Shown here: positions 35,281 through 43,751 of the stretch, piece by piece | Layout: every line of letters starts with the position of its first letter | Numbering within the stretch: the stretch's first letter is position 1 | NCBI RefSeq assembly: GCF_020523925.1 | Contig: NZ_JAJAPW010000009.1 | Coordinates: 20,705 to 84,704 of the forward strand | DNA length: 64,000 bases | Source: Neotamlana laminarinivorans | Lineage (GTDB): Bacteria; Bacteroidota; Bacteroidia; Flavobacteriales; Flavobacteriaceae | Direction of reading: 5' to 3' | Position numbers and translations under genes: made by a program | Notes under the pieces: model-generated | Seen by the model: only the letters and a program-made list of their open reading frames with translations | Told to the model about the DNA's origin: nothing | The model's database searches: none

Positions 35281-36642
35281 ATCTACGCAATTCTCGACAT
35301 AGAAACCACTGGCGGTAAGTACAACGAAGAAGGCATTACAGAAATAGCCATTTACAAATATGATGGGCATGAAGTGGTCGATCAATTTATAAGTTTAATA
35401 AACCCCGAGCGCGAAATTCAGCCCTTTGTGGTTAATTTAACAGGAATAAATAGCAACATGCTGCGCAATGCTCCTAAATTTTACGAGGTAGCAAAACGTA
35501 TTGTAGAAATTACTAATGATTGCATTATTGTTGCGCACAATGCGAAATTCGATTACAGGATTTTGCAAACTGAATTCCGTCGTTTAGGTTTTGAATACGA
35601 ACGCAAATCGTTATGTACTGTAGAGCTTTCAAAATATTTAATTCCAGATTTACCGTCATACAGTTTAGGGAAATTAGTGCGTTCGCTAGGTATTCCAGTA
35701 ACCGATAGGCACAGAGCTTCTGGTGATGCTTTGGCTACGGTTAAGCTATTCAAATTATTGTTAAGCAAGGATTCAGAAAAAAAAATAATTCAAGAATCGG
35801 TAAGACAAAACCCAAAACACCAATTAGAACCAAGACATTTAGATATTTTAAGTCAACTACCATCCATCACTGGTGTTTATTACATACATAATACCGATGG
35901 CGAAATTATATACATTGGTAAAAGCAACAACATAAAAAAACGAATTAATCAGCATTTCACAGGAACAAACCCAAAATCTAAAAAAATACAATCTAAAGTT
36001 TACACAGTAACCTATGAAGCTACAGGTAGCGAACTCGTTGCTTTACTAAAAGAAAGTGAAGAAATAAAACGAGTTAAACCTATTTTAAACAGGCAATTAA
36101 GACGCTCAATTTTCACACACGCATTGTATAGCTTTAAAGATGAAAACGGTTATATTAATTTAAAAATAGATATAGCCGATGGGCGTAAAAAACCAATAAC
36201 CACTTTTACCAACAGGCAAAGCGGAAAAAGTTTTTTAACCAAAGCGGTTGAAGATTATTCGCTATGCCAAAAGTTAGCGGGTTTATATAACACAAAATCT
36301 AGTTGTTTTAATTACGAAATTAAAGCCTGTGAAGGTGCTTGTATTCAAAAAGAATCTCCAGAAAGTTATAACAAACGTGTCATGGCTTTAATTGATAAAA
36401 ATAGCTACACCAATAAAAACATGGTAATTATAGATAGAGGTCGAGATGTAGATGAGCGCAGTGCTATTTTAATTGAAAACGGTGTTTTTAAAGGCTTAGG
36501 GTTCTTCAACTTAAATTATCAAATTAACAATATTGAAGTGTTAGAATCTATTATAACACCAATGCAAAATAATAGAGATACGCAGCATATAATTCAAAGT
36601 TATATCCGTAAAAATAAACGCTTAAAAATTATTACCCTTTAA
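35281..36642 (+). CDS. DEDD exonuclease / GIY-YIG nuclease fusion (DnaQ + UvrC-like N-terminus), probable ATC start
   Basis: Predicted 3'-5' exonuclease fused to a GIY-YIG nuclease. Product of 453 residues from ATC at 35281: exonuclease motifs LDIETTGG (Asp6, Glu8), VAHNAKFD (about 85-92) and HRASGDA (about 143-149); GIY-YIG domain ITGVYYI to YIGKSNNIKKRI (about 196-220); then four Cys, 329, 342, 350 and 354, spaced like the iron-sulphur Cys of UvrC. The first canonical start, GTG at 35374, would delete exonuclease motif I. The upstream frame has no ATG, GTG or TTG back to its TAA at 35242-35244. ATC sits just where relatives start (as MYAILDIETTGG). Likely role: DNA repair or replication editing. 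Confidence 0.9.
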   Translation: MYAILDIETTGGKYNEEGITEIAIYKYDGHEVVDQFISLINPEREIQPFVVNLTGINSNMLRNAPKFYEVAKRIVEITNDCIIVAHNAKFDYRILQTEFRRLGFEYERKSLCTVELSKYLIPDLPSYSLGKLVRSLGIPVTDRHRASGDALATVKLFKLLLSKDSEKKIIQESVRQNPKHQLEPRHLDILSQLPSITGVYYIHNTDGEIIYIGKSNNIKKRINQHFTGTNPKSKKIQSKVYTVTYEATGSELVALLKESEEIKRVKPILNRQLRRSIFTHALYSFKDENGYINLKIDIADGRKKPITTFTNRQSGKSFLTKAVEDYSLCQKLAGLYNTKSSCFNYEIKACEGACIQKESPESYNKRVMALIDKNSYTNKNMVIIDRGRDVDERSAILIENGVFKGLGFFNLNYQINNIEVLESIITPMQNNRDTQHIIQSYIRKNKRLKIITL

Positions 36643-36651
36643 CGTCAAAAT

Positions 36652-38613
36652 ATGAACAAAACTTTACTATTATTAGCTTTTTTCAGCTATTTTGCCTTAT
36701 CTGCCCAAACGTTTAATTCTACAGACCTACGTGTTACTAAAGACGATTTAACATTAAACACTTACGAAAAAGATTCTACTGCCAATGCCTTAGTACTTTA
36801 CGAGCAAGGTAACAGCTATTTCGATAGGCACGATTATGTTTTAACAACCAAAGAAAAACATAAATTAAAAATATTAAATAATCAAGGTTTTGATCATGCT
36901 ACAATTGAGGTGTATTTGTATTCTGAAAAATCTGATAGCGATAAAGAAAAGATTGAAGATATAATAGCTACAACTTATAACATTGAAAACAATGAAGTTA
37001 TAGCAACCAAATTGAGTGAAGAAAATATTTATAAAACAAGATATAACGAACATTACAATAAAGTTACATTTACACTACCCAACGTAAAAGCTGGTTCTGT
37101 TATAACGTACAGTTATACGCTAATTTCTCCTTTTATGTGGAAATATAAAGGTTGGGAATTTCAAAGCAGTATACCAAAATTATACAGTGAATATAAAGCC
37201 AGTATTCCCGGAAATTGGTTATACCATAAAAAGCTTATTGGATCAGAAAAATTTGCGGTAAACGAAGTAGACATTAAAAAAAACTGCTTAACAAGCTTCA
37301 ATGGTGGAAAAGCAGATTGTGAAGAAAGCGTTTACGCCATGAAAAATGTTCCTGCATTTATTGAGGAAGATTACATGACGACTACAGATAATTATTTAGC
37401 CAGAATTGAATACGTTTTAAAAACGTTCCATAGTATGGATGGGGTTATTAAAAACTATACAAAAACCTGGAAAGACGTAGACAAAGAGTTTAAAACAGAA
37501 GATGGCATTGGAAAACAATTAAGAAAAAAAGTAAATACCGAAGAGCTTTTAAGTCAAGATATTTTAAACAATCAAAATACCTTAGAAAAAACCCAAGCCA
37601 TTTATAAATATGTACAAAATAATTACTCCTGGAATAACGATTATAAATTATTTTCAGATTTTACTATTAAAGAATTAACCAAAACAAAAACAGGAAATGT
37701 TTCGGCTATAAACATATTACTTCACAACCTGTTAGACCAAACGGGTATTAACGTTAAACCTGTGCTACTTTCAACAAGATCTAACGGTTACCCAACAAAA
37801 ATTTTTCCGGTAATAGACGATTTTAATTACTTAATAGTAAAAGCAACCATTAATGGTAAAGACTATTTACTAGATGCCACAAATAAATTTTTAGCCTTTG
37901 GCGAATTACCATATAAATGTTTAAATTATTATGGAAGAGAATTAGACTTTAAAGAAGGAAGTAACTGGGTAGATATAGAACCACAATCCATATCACGAGT
38001 TATGTATAGCGTAAATGCAAGCATAAACGATAACGACGAAATTATAGGAAAGGTAAAAGATAAATATACCGGCTACGATGCCTATTTTACAAGGCAATCT
38101 TATTTTGAAAACAAAGAAGAATACGTAGACGAGCTTATAAACAACACCCCTTTTCTAGAAATATATAACCACGAAACAAGCACAACGGGAAAAACAGAAA
38201 ACACCTTTGCCGAAACTTACGATTTTGAATATACCATAGACGATAACACAAACCTAGTTTACCTAAACCCATTCATTATAAAGTTTTTTAAAGAAAACCC
38301 CTTTAAATTACAAGAACGCTCCTACCCTATAGAACTTGGTTACCAAAGAAACTACTTATATAGTTTCAGCATCGATTTGAAAGATAAATATACTGTACAA
38401 GAACTACCTAAACCAACCCGTTTAGCATTACCTAATAACACAGGCGATGTATCATTTTCAGCACAGCAATTAGGCAATAAAGTTTTACTAAATTTTAAAC
38501 TAAGCCTAAATTCGGTAATTTATCCAGCAGAATACTATCCGTATTTAAAAGAATTTATGGGTAAAGTGGTCAATATTCAAAAAAACTCCATTATTGTATT
38601 AAGTAAAAATTAA
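36652..38613 (+). CDS. DUF3857 / transglutaminase-like exported protein
   Basis: 653 residues with signal peptide MNKTLLLLAFFSYFALSAQ. A DUF3857 domain (about 55-240) precedes a transglutaminase-fold region (about 290-420) and a C-terminal beta domain. The transglutaminase region looks inactive: the usual Cys site reads KTGNVSAINILL (near 345) and the His site reads FNYLIV (near 390), while the Asp site YLLDAT remains (near 405). Possibly a structural or binding role at the envelope. Begins nine bases after the exonuclease gene. Confidence 0.88.
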   Translation: MNKTLLLLAFFSYFALSAQTFNSTDLRVTKDDLTLNTYEKDSTANALVLYEQGNSYFDRHDYVLTTKEKHKLKILNNQGFDHATIEVYLYSEKSDSDKEKIEDIIATTYNIENNEVIATKLSEENIYKTRYNEHYNKVTFTLPNVKAGSVITYSYTLISPFMWKYKGWEFQSSIPKLYSEYKASIPGNWLYHKKLIGSEKFAVNEVDIKKNCLTSFNGGKADCEESVYAMKNVPAFIEEDYMTTTDNYLARIEYVLKTFHSMDGVIKNYTKTWKDVDKEFKTEDGIGKQLRKKVNTEELLSQDILNNQNTLEKTQAIYKYVQNNYSWNNDYKLFSDFTIKELTKTKTGNVSAINILLHNLLDQTGINVKPVLLSTRSNGYPTKIFPVIDDFNYLIVKATINGKDYLLDATNKFLAFGELPYKCLNYYGRELDFKEGSNWVDIEPQSISRVMYSVNASINDNDEIIGKVKDKYTGYDAYFTRQSYFENKEEYVDELINNTPFLEIYNHETSTTGKTENTFAETYDFEYTIDDNTNLVYLNPFIIKFFKENPFKLQERSYPIELGYQRNYLYSFSIDLKDKYTVQELPKPTRLALPNNTGDVSFSAQQLGNKVLLNFKLSLNSVIYPAEYYPYLKEFMGKVVNIQKNSIIVLSKN

Positions 38614-38642
38614 ACTTATAATTTTTAAGTACTTTTGATTTT

Positions 38643-39485
38643 ATGAGTAAAACACAAAAACCTTGGCAAAAAAAACTTCATGAAATAATTTATGAAGCCG
38701 ATACACCTGCCGGAAAATTATTCGACATTGTTTTACTAATAATTATTTTAGCAAGTGTTATTTTAGTAATGCTCGAAAGCGTAAAAAGTTTCGAAAAACA
38801 CGTAGCTATACTCGATACCCTCGAATGGATAATAACCATACTTTTTACTATTGAATATTTTGCCAGAATAATTACCGTAAACAAACCCTACAAATACATT
38901 TTTAGTTTTTACGGTATAGTCGATTTTCTATCTACTATACCAAAATACATTTCCCTATTTTTTGGTGGCATTCATGCTTTAGCGGCATTACGAGCCCTAA
39001 GATTACTTCGTGTTTTCCGCATATTAAAACTAGCACGATATTTAGGTGCATCAAAAAATCTAACAAATGCCATAAAAGCAAGCAGAGCCAAAATTTCGGT
39101 ATTTTTATTCGCCGTATTAATTGTAGCCATAATTTTAGGCACCATAATGTATCTGGTAGAAGGCGAAGAAAACGGATTTTCAAACATACCTAAAAGCGTA
39201 TATTGGTGTATTGTAACCCTTACCACTGTTGGTTTTGGCGATATTGCACCACAAACACCTTTAGGTCAATTTTTAGCCTCACTAGTCATGATTTTGGGTT
39301 ACGGTATAATAGCTGTACCAACAGGCATTGTTTCTTCCGAATATTCAAATCAAAATAAAAATTCAAATAACGATAACAAAACTCCAATCGTACATTTAAA
39401 CTCGCAATCGTGCGCCAACTGTTTAGCCAGTAAACACCAAGATGGTGCAAAATTTTGCCATAACTGCGGCCATCCATTACATTAA
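38643..39485 (+). CDS. Voltage-gated potassium channel-like protein with C-terminal zinc ribbon
   Basis: 280 residues: six membrane helices with an S4-like segment LRALRLLRVFRILKLARYLG (about 116-135) and the potassium filter TLTTVGFGD (about 190-198), so a one-subunit voltage-gated-type K+ channel. After the last helix comes a soluble tail ending in CANCLASKHQDGAKFCHNCG (about 257-276), a four-Cys zinc ribbon. The ribbon could bind zinc and sense it or assist assembly. Dispersed repeat B starts nine bases after its stop. Confidence 0.92.
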   Translation: MSKTQKPWQKKLHEIIYEADTPAGKLFDIVLLIIILASVILVMLESVKSFEKHVAILDTLEWIITILFTIEYFARIITVNKPYKYIFSFYGIVDFLSTIPKYISLFFGGIHALAALRALRLLRVFRILKLARYLGASKNLTNAIKASRAKISVFLFAVLIVAIILGTIMYLVEGEENGFSNIPKSVYWCIVTLTTVGFGDIAPQTPLGQFLASLVMILGYGIIAVPTGIVSSEYSNQNKNSNNDNKTPIVHLNSQSCANCLASKHQDGAKFCHNCGHPLH

Positions 39486-39493
39486 AACAATTA

Positions 39494-39576
39494 GGGCGTT
39501 ACCACAAGGGTCGGGCTTTCGCTACTCGCTGCCTTCTGCGGCGGCGAGCTCAAACATGCCGCTCAATCCCTAACGC
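39494..39576 (-). repeat. Dispersed structured intergenic repeat, copy B
   Basis: On the minus strand it begins GCGTTAGGGATTGAGCGG and ends ACCCTTGTGGTAACGCCC, with GAAAGCCCGACC shared with A and C. Ends pair GCGTTA/TAACGC; an inner hairpin CTCGC/GCGAG replaces the inner sequences of the other copies. It starts eight bases after the channel stop and is inverted relative to that gene. Confidence 0.87.
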
Positions 39577-39630
39577 GATAAGATACTTAGTTAATCATTA
39601 CAAATATCTTGTAAAATCGTTAATTCAAAT

Positions 39631-39638
39631 TAAATTTG
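39631..39638 (+). promoter_or_regulatory. -7 element before miaA
   Basis: TAAATTTG matches TAnnTTTG, 16 bases before the proposed ATT start at 39655. This supports a transcript that begins with the full P-loop coding region. Confidence 0.55.
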
Positions 39639-39654
39639 TAAAAAAATTAAAACT

Positions 39655-40569
39655 ATTAATACAAACCCTAAATATTTAATATCAATAGTTGGCCCAACAG
39701 CCATAGGTAAAACTGCATTAAGCATAAAATTGGCCAATTATTTTAATACCGAAATTATATCGGCAGACTCTAGGCAGTTTTTTAAAGAAATGCAAATAGG
39801 CACCGCTGCACCAACACCAGAAGAATTAGCAGCAGCTAAACATCACTTTATTCATCATAAATCTATTCAAGATAATTACAGTGTAGGTGCTTTTGAAAAA
39901 GAAGCCATAAACCGTTTAGAAAAATTGTTTACCAAACACGATGTTGTAATAATGGTTGGTGGTTCTGGTTTGTATGTCGATGCCGTAACAAAAGGTTTAG
40001 ACTATTTCCCCGATGTAGATAAAAGCATCCGCGAAAAATTAAATAGTGATTTAGAAGCCTTTGGTCTAGAACACCTTCAAAATCAATTAAAACAACTTGA
40101 CGAAGTATCATACAACACAATCGCTATCGATAATCCACACCGTGTAATTCGAGCGCTGGAAGTTTGTATTGGTAGCGGTAAGCCCTATTCTTCATTTTTA
40201 AATAAAGAAAAAAACAATAGAACGTTTAAAACCATAACCGTAGGTTTAACAGCAAACCGAGAATTAATATACAACCGCATAAACCAACGTGTAGATATTA
40301 TGGTTAACCAAGGTCTTTTAGACGAAGTAAAAAATTTAATTCCTTTTAAACATTTAAACGCCTTAAATACGGTAGGCTATAAAGAAGTGTTCAACTATTT
40401 TAATGGCACTTGGGAACTCGATTTCGCAGTTTCAGAAATAAAGAAAAACACACGTAGGTTTGCAAAACGACAACTTACTTGGTTTAAACGAAACGAAAAC
40501 ACACTTTGGTTCGATTATAAAACCGAGCTAACAGATATTATAAAAACAATTAACACAAAACTGAATTAA
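39655..40569 (+). CDS. miaA: tRNA dimethylallyltransferase, probable ATT start
   Basis: Adds a dimethylallyl group to A37 of tRNAs reading U-starting codons. With ATT at 39655 as start it is 304 residues, the usual length. P-loop GPTAIGKT (about 13-20) and IISADSRQFFKEM (about 33-45) are followed by VMVGGSGLYVDAV and LLDEVKNLI, VGYKEV. The first canonical start, a TTG at 39730, would delete the P-loop. The upstream frame has no ATG, GTG or TTG back to the TAA at 39631-39633. ATT gives residues NTNPKYLISIVGPTAIGKT after the initiator, as relatives have after Met. The ppnP gene starts at the base after its stop. Confidence 0.93.
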   Translation: MNTNPKYLISIVGPTAIGKTALSIKLANYFNTEIISADSRQFFKEMQIGTAAPTPEELAAAKHHFIHHKSIQDNYSVGAFEKEAINRLEKLFTKHDVVIMVGGSGLYVDAVTKGLDYFPDVDKSIREKLNSDLEAFGLEHLQNQLKQLDEVSYNTIAIDNPHRVIRALEVCIGSGKPYSSFLNKEKNNRTFKTITVGLTANRELIYNRINQRVDIMVNQGLLDEVKNLIPFKHLNALNTVGYKEVFNYFNGTWELDFAVSEIKKNTRRFAKRQLTWFKRNENTLWFDYKTELTDIIKTINTKLN

Positions 40570-40848
40570 ATGATAAAAGTAAACGAATATTTTGATGGAA
40601 AAGTAAAATCGTTAGGGTTAAAAAACACACAAGGTAATTTTACAATTGGTGTTTTAACTAAAGGCACTTACGAATTTAATACATCAACTAAAGAATGGAT
40701 GACTTTAACAGCCGGAGCTTGGGAAATTCAATTACCAAATAGCGATAAAAAAACATTTGGCATTAACGAAACTTGCGAAATTCCTTCTGGAATAACCTTT
40801 ACAGTTTACGCCTTAGAAGATTCGGCGTATTTATGTAAATATGAGTAG
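40570..40848 (+). CDS. ppnP: Pyrimidine/purine nucleoside phosphorylase
   Basis: Small cupin-fold enzyme that splits nucleosides with phosphate. 92 residues: KVNEYFDGKVKSLGL, TIGVLTKGTYEFNTSTKEWM, TLTAGAWEIQLP, CEIPSGITFTV and ending AYLCKYE, matching the PpnP (formerly UPF0345/DUF1255) family over its whole length. Directly follows miaA without spacing, so co-transcribed. Confidence 0.95.
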   Translation: MIKVNEYFDGKVKSLGLKNTQGNFTIGVLTKGTYEFNTSTKEWMTLTAGAWEIQLPNSDKKTFGINETCEIPSGITFTVYALEDSAYLCKYE

Positions 40849-40859
40849 TTAGCGTAGTT

Positions 40860-42446
40860 TTATTCCATAATTACATTACAGTATTTAGCGTTAATCATAA
40901 TATTTTTTCCGCTAGCTAAACTTCCAGAAGAAAAACTAGAAGTATTTTCTTTTGTTTTTTTCTTTGGGTGTGTAAACCTAGTATGCGATCCTTTAAACTG
41001 AAAATTAAATGCTGTTTTAGGCAAAGCAATTATAGCATCAGAATTTTGAATAATAACGTTTAAATTAGTAAAAGTATCATCAATATTTAAAATATTAAGG
41101 TTTCCAATGTTGCCGTCAACCATAGCTGCACCTGTTAAGTTTTCAATATTAACATTAGATGATACTGCATTTAAAACCAAGTTATTTACATTTTTTAAAT
41201 GCACATCTTCAGCATAGTTAAGATTTAGTTCACCTAAATTCCACTGTGACACATATACTGGCGAATAAGAAGCATTAATGGAAGTATCTCCTCCATTAAT
41301 GCTATTTGCTGTAAACTTTGTATAAGCTAAATCTGCCTTTAAATTTTCTATAGTTGTGGCGAACTCAATTTCACCATGCTTTACATTAACTTTAAGTTTA
41401 GCATCTTTAGGCATTTTAATAATAATTGTTTTTTTAACCTTAGATCCGGCCCTATGCTCTACGGCTTGTTCAATTAAAACACGACGCTTTTCGGCGAGTT
41501 TAGCGCGCTCTTTAGCCATGGCCTTTCTTTTTTCGGCCATTATTTCAAGACGTTGCTTGTGCGCTTCTGCTCTGGCTTTATTGGCTTCAGCCCTAGCTTC
41601 GTTGGCCTCAATTCTAGCTGCACTACGCTCAATTTGTGCTGCTAAACGTTCTCCCCATGCCTCCATTTGTTTAACAAATTTTTCTCCAAATTCCTCACCC
41701 CATGCTTCCATGTTCTTTTCAAAATCTGAGCTTTCCATATTTTTTTCAAATTCTTTGGCCCATTTTTCCATTTCTTTTCCATACTTCTCTCCCCATTCTT
41801 TACCAAACTTTTCGCCCCATGCTTCCATTTTTTTGGCATACTCATCGCCATACAAATTTTCAAAACGTGCACTGTATTCTTCTAAATATTTATCGCCATC
41901 TTTTTTATAAGCTTCATAATCAAAAGAAAAACCACTTGCACCTTCTGGTAGCTCCGGTAAAGCAGGCATTTCTGGCATTTCAGGAAGTACCGGAACTGGT
42001 GGAACTTCAACATTTACTTCCGGTATAAGTGCTAACATTTCGGGTAAATCGGCTAATTCAAATTGTAACTCATTTAAAAGGGCACTTACCATACCTCCTT
42101 CATCACTGCTATCATTCATATAAATAACATGAGGTGATTTTCCTACTTTTGATTTAATACTTACAGATTTACTTGTAGCATTAACACTTAACCCCCAAGA
42201 TTTTAAAATGTTTTCAAGCTCGCTTTTGCTCATTTTTTCGCCTTCTACAAAGGCTTCTATTTCTACTGTTCGTTTGTTCCAGGTGTCAATTATTATGTTG
42301 GTATTACTTGTATTTAAGTCTACCACAACATCTTTATCGACTTTGATTGATTGAGAAACTTTTGTTAACTTTTGTTGGGCTACTAAACTTAAAGTTATAG
42401 TAAAACACAAACTAAATAATAACGATTTTATATTGAATTTGTTCAT
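40860..42446 (-). CDS. Exported protein with Trp-rich coiled region and beta-repeat C-terminus
   Basis: 528 residues, signal peptide ending near LSLVAQQ. An N-terminal beta-rich part (about 26-110), a Pro-rich segment of PEMP/PALPE units (about 140-170), a charged region with repeated MEAWGEKFGKE-type units and six Trp (about 185-267), an Ala/Glu/Arg coiled coil (about 268-335), then a beta-strand-rich end (about 340-528) like DUF4097-type putative adhesins. Third gene of the sigma / anti-sigma / target operon, 13 bases after the anti-sigma gene. Function unknown; probably the main output or signal protein of the ECF system. Confidence 0.82.
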   Translation of the reverse strand: MNKFNIKSLLFSLCFTITLSLVAQQKLTKVSQSIKVDKDVVVDLNTSNTNIIIDTWNKRTVEIEAFVEGEKMSKSELENILKSWGLSVNATSKSVSIKSKVGKSPHVIYMNDSSDEGGMVSALLNELQFELADLPEMLALIPEVNVEVPPVPVLPEMPEMPALPELPEGASGFSFDYEAYKKDGDKYLEEYSARFENLYGDEYAKKMEAWGEKFGKEWGEKYGKEMEKWAKEFEKNMESSDFEKNMEAWGEEFGEKFVKQMEAWGERLAAQIERSAARIEANEARAEANKARAEAHKQRLEIMAEKRKAMAKERAKLAEKRRVLIEQAVEHRAGSKVKKTIIIKMPKDAKLKVNVKHGEIEFATTIENLKADLAYTKFTANSINGGDTSINASYSPVYVSQWNLGELNLNYAEDVHLKNVNNLVLNAVSSNVNIENLTGAAMVDGNIGNLNILNIDDTFTNLNVIIQNSDAIIALPKTAFNFQFKGSHTRFTHPKKKTKENTSSFSSGSLASGKNIMINAKYCNVIME

Positions 42447-42459
42447 TTTGATGATTGAT

Positions 42460-43044
42460 TTAAATAGATTGTTTAACGTCTGTTGATGCAGACGGATTTA
42501 ATTCTTGTATTTGAGTTCTTAAACGATACAATAAATTTAAGCGCAATTTTAAATTATCTATTAAAGCATTAACCGTGAGCTCATTTAAGCCAGACTCTGT
42601 TAAATCTACCGAAAGTCTTTTATATTCTAAATCTAAAACTTGAAGCTGATTTATATAATCGTCAAGCATTTCTTTATTTTCTGGCGTGTATTTAATTTTG
42701 CTCAATTCTAAATTTATACTTGCTAAATAATAATCTTCAACTTTTTTTAACCCCGGAGAAAAATCGCCTAAAGTTTTAATTGGCTCTGTTTCAGATTCAT
42801 TTTCTGCCACTTCAACATTAGATATTTCAGTTGTATTACCTGTTTTAAAAAAATTATAAGCTGTAAAACTTAAACCTAAAATTACCACAACACTAGCTGC
42901 TATATGCATCCAAGTAAAATGTTTTTTCTTTTTTTGAGGTAATGCATGGTTTAATTTTTCAAGAAACCGATCTTGATGTTGGTTAGGCATTTTTTCATGG
43001 CTAACTTTATCATTTTTAAATAACTCTCTAATATCTTGTGCCAT
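42460..43044 (-). CDS. Putative anti-sigma factor (single-pass membrane)
   Basis: 194 residues: cytoplasmic N-terminus (about 1-45) with LFKNDKVSHEKMPNQHQDRFLEKL, one membrane helix (about 47-66, HIAASVVVILGLSFTAYNFF) and an extracytoplasmic helical part. No zinc-type His-Cys motif. The assignment rests on position directly after, and overlapping by 17 bases, an ECF sigma gene, plus topology. Sequence similarity to known anti-sigma families is not obvious. Confidence 0.75.
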   Translation of the reverse strand: MAQDIRELFKNDKVSHEKMPNQHQDRFLEKLNHALPQKKKKHFTWMHIAASVVVILGLSFTAYNFFKTGNTTEISNVEVAENESETEPIKTLGDFSPGLKKVEDYYLASINLELSKIKYTPENKEMLDDYINQLQVLDLEYKRLSVDLTESGLNELTVNALIDNLKLRLNLLYRLRTQIQELNPSASTDVKQSI

Positions 43045-43579
43045 TGTGTGTAGGTTTTAAAAGTTCTTGTAATTTTACTTTTCCTCTAGATAATTGTGTA
43101 CGTGAAGCAACTTCGGTAATATTTAAAATTTCAGATATTTCTTGATGGTCGTATCCTTCAATTAAATATAGCATTACCACATATTGGTATTTATCTGGCA
43201 GCTTGTTTATTGCTGATTTAACATCGCTTAGTGTTATTGTATCTTCTACTAACCATTTGTCGTTTTTTGGTGTATCAATAACTTTTAAGTGCACTTCTTC
43301 TAAATCTATAAGTTGTTGCTTTTTAGATTTTAAAAAATCGATACTTTTATTTACAACAATGCGTTTTAACCAAGCTCCAAAAGTAACCTCTGCTTTATAT
43401 TGATGTAGCTTTGTAAAAGCCTTAATAAAAGCTTCTTGCACCACATCTTCGGCATCGGCAGCATCTTTTAAAAATCGTTTAGCAACAATATACATACCAT
43501 CGCAGTACTGGTTGTATAACTGCATTTGTGCCTTGCGATTGTTTTGTTTACATTGTTCAATAATGTCAACTTGAAACAT
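43028..43579 (-). CDS. ECF-type RNA polymerase sigma factor
   Basis: 183 residues with sigma region 2 (about 20-90: YCDGMYIVAKRFLKDAADAEDVVQEAFIKAF) and region 4 (about 120-175: LPDKYQYVVMLYLIEGYDHQEISEILNI, helix-turn-helix). First gene of the three-gene minus-strand operon with the membrane anti-sigma protein and the exported Trp-rich protein. Confidence 0.95.
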   Translation of the reverse strand: MFQVDIIEQCKQNNRKAQMQLYNQYCDGMYIVAKRFLKDAADAEDVVQEAFIKAFTKLHQYKAEVTFGAWLKRIVVNKSIDFLKSKKQQLIDLEEVHLKVIDTPKNDKWLVEDTITLSDVKSAINKLPDKYQYVVMLYLIEGYDHQEISEILNITEVASRTQLSRGKVKLQELLKPTHNGTRY

Positions 43580-43751
43580 GCGTTTTTCTTTTGGTTGGTT
43601 TATAGTTCATCTTAAAGACGACTAAAAAAAAGTAGTGTTGCAAAAAAATTAAATATTTTTTTAAAATTTATAACAAAGCACGTTAAATACTCGTTTCTAA
43701 TTCAATATTTATTAGTTTTTAAAGTATATTTACAGCTTAAAATTGCTCTGC

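Noticed and set aside
38935..39226. Antisense frames over the potassium channel
   Set aside because: They lie fully within the channel coding region with no independent evidence.
41356..41910. 184-codon plus-strand frame across the Trp-rich exported protein
   Set aside because: A shadow of the biased coiled-coil codons on the opposite strand; Ser/Ala/Leu-rich with no domain.
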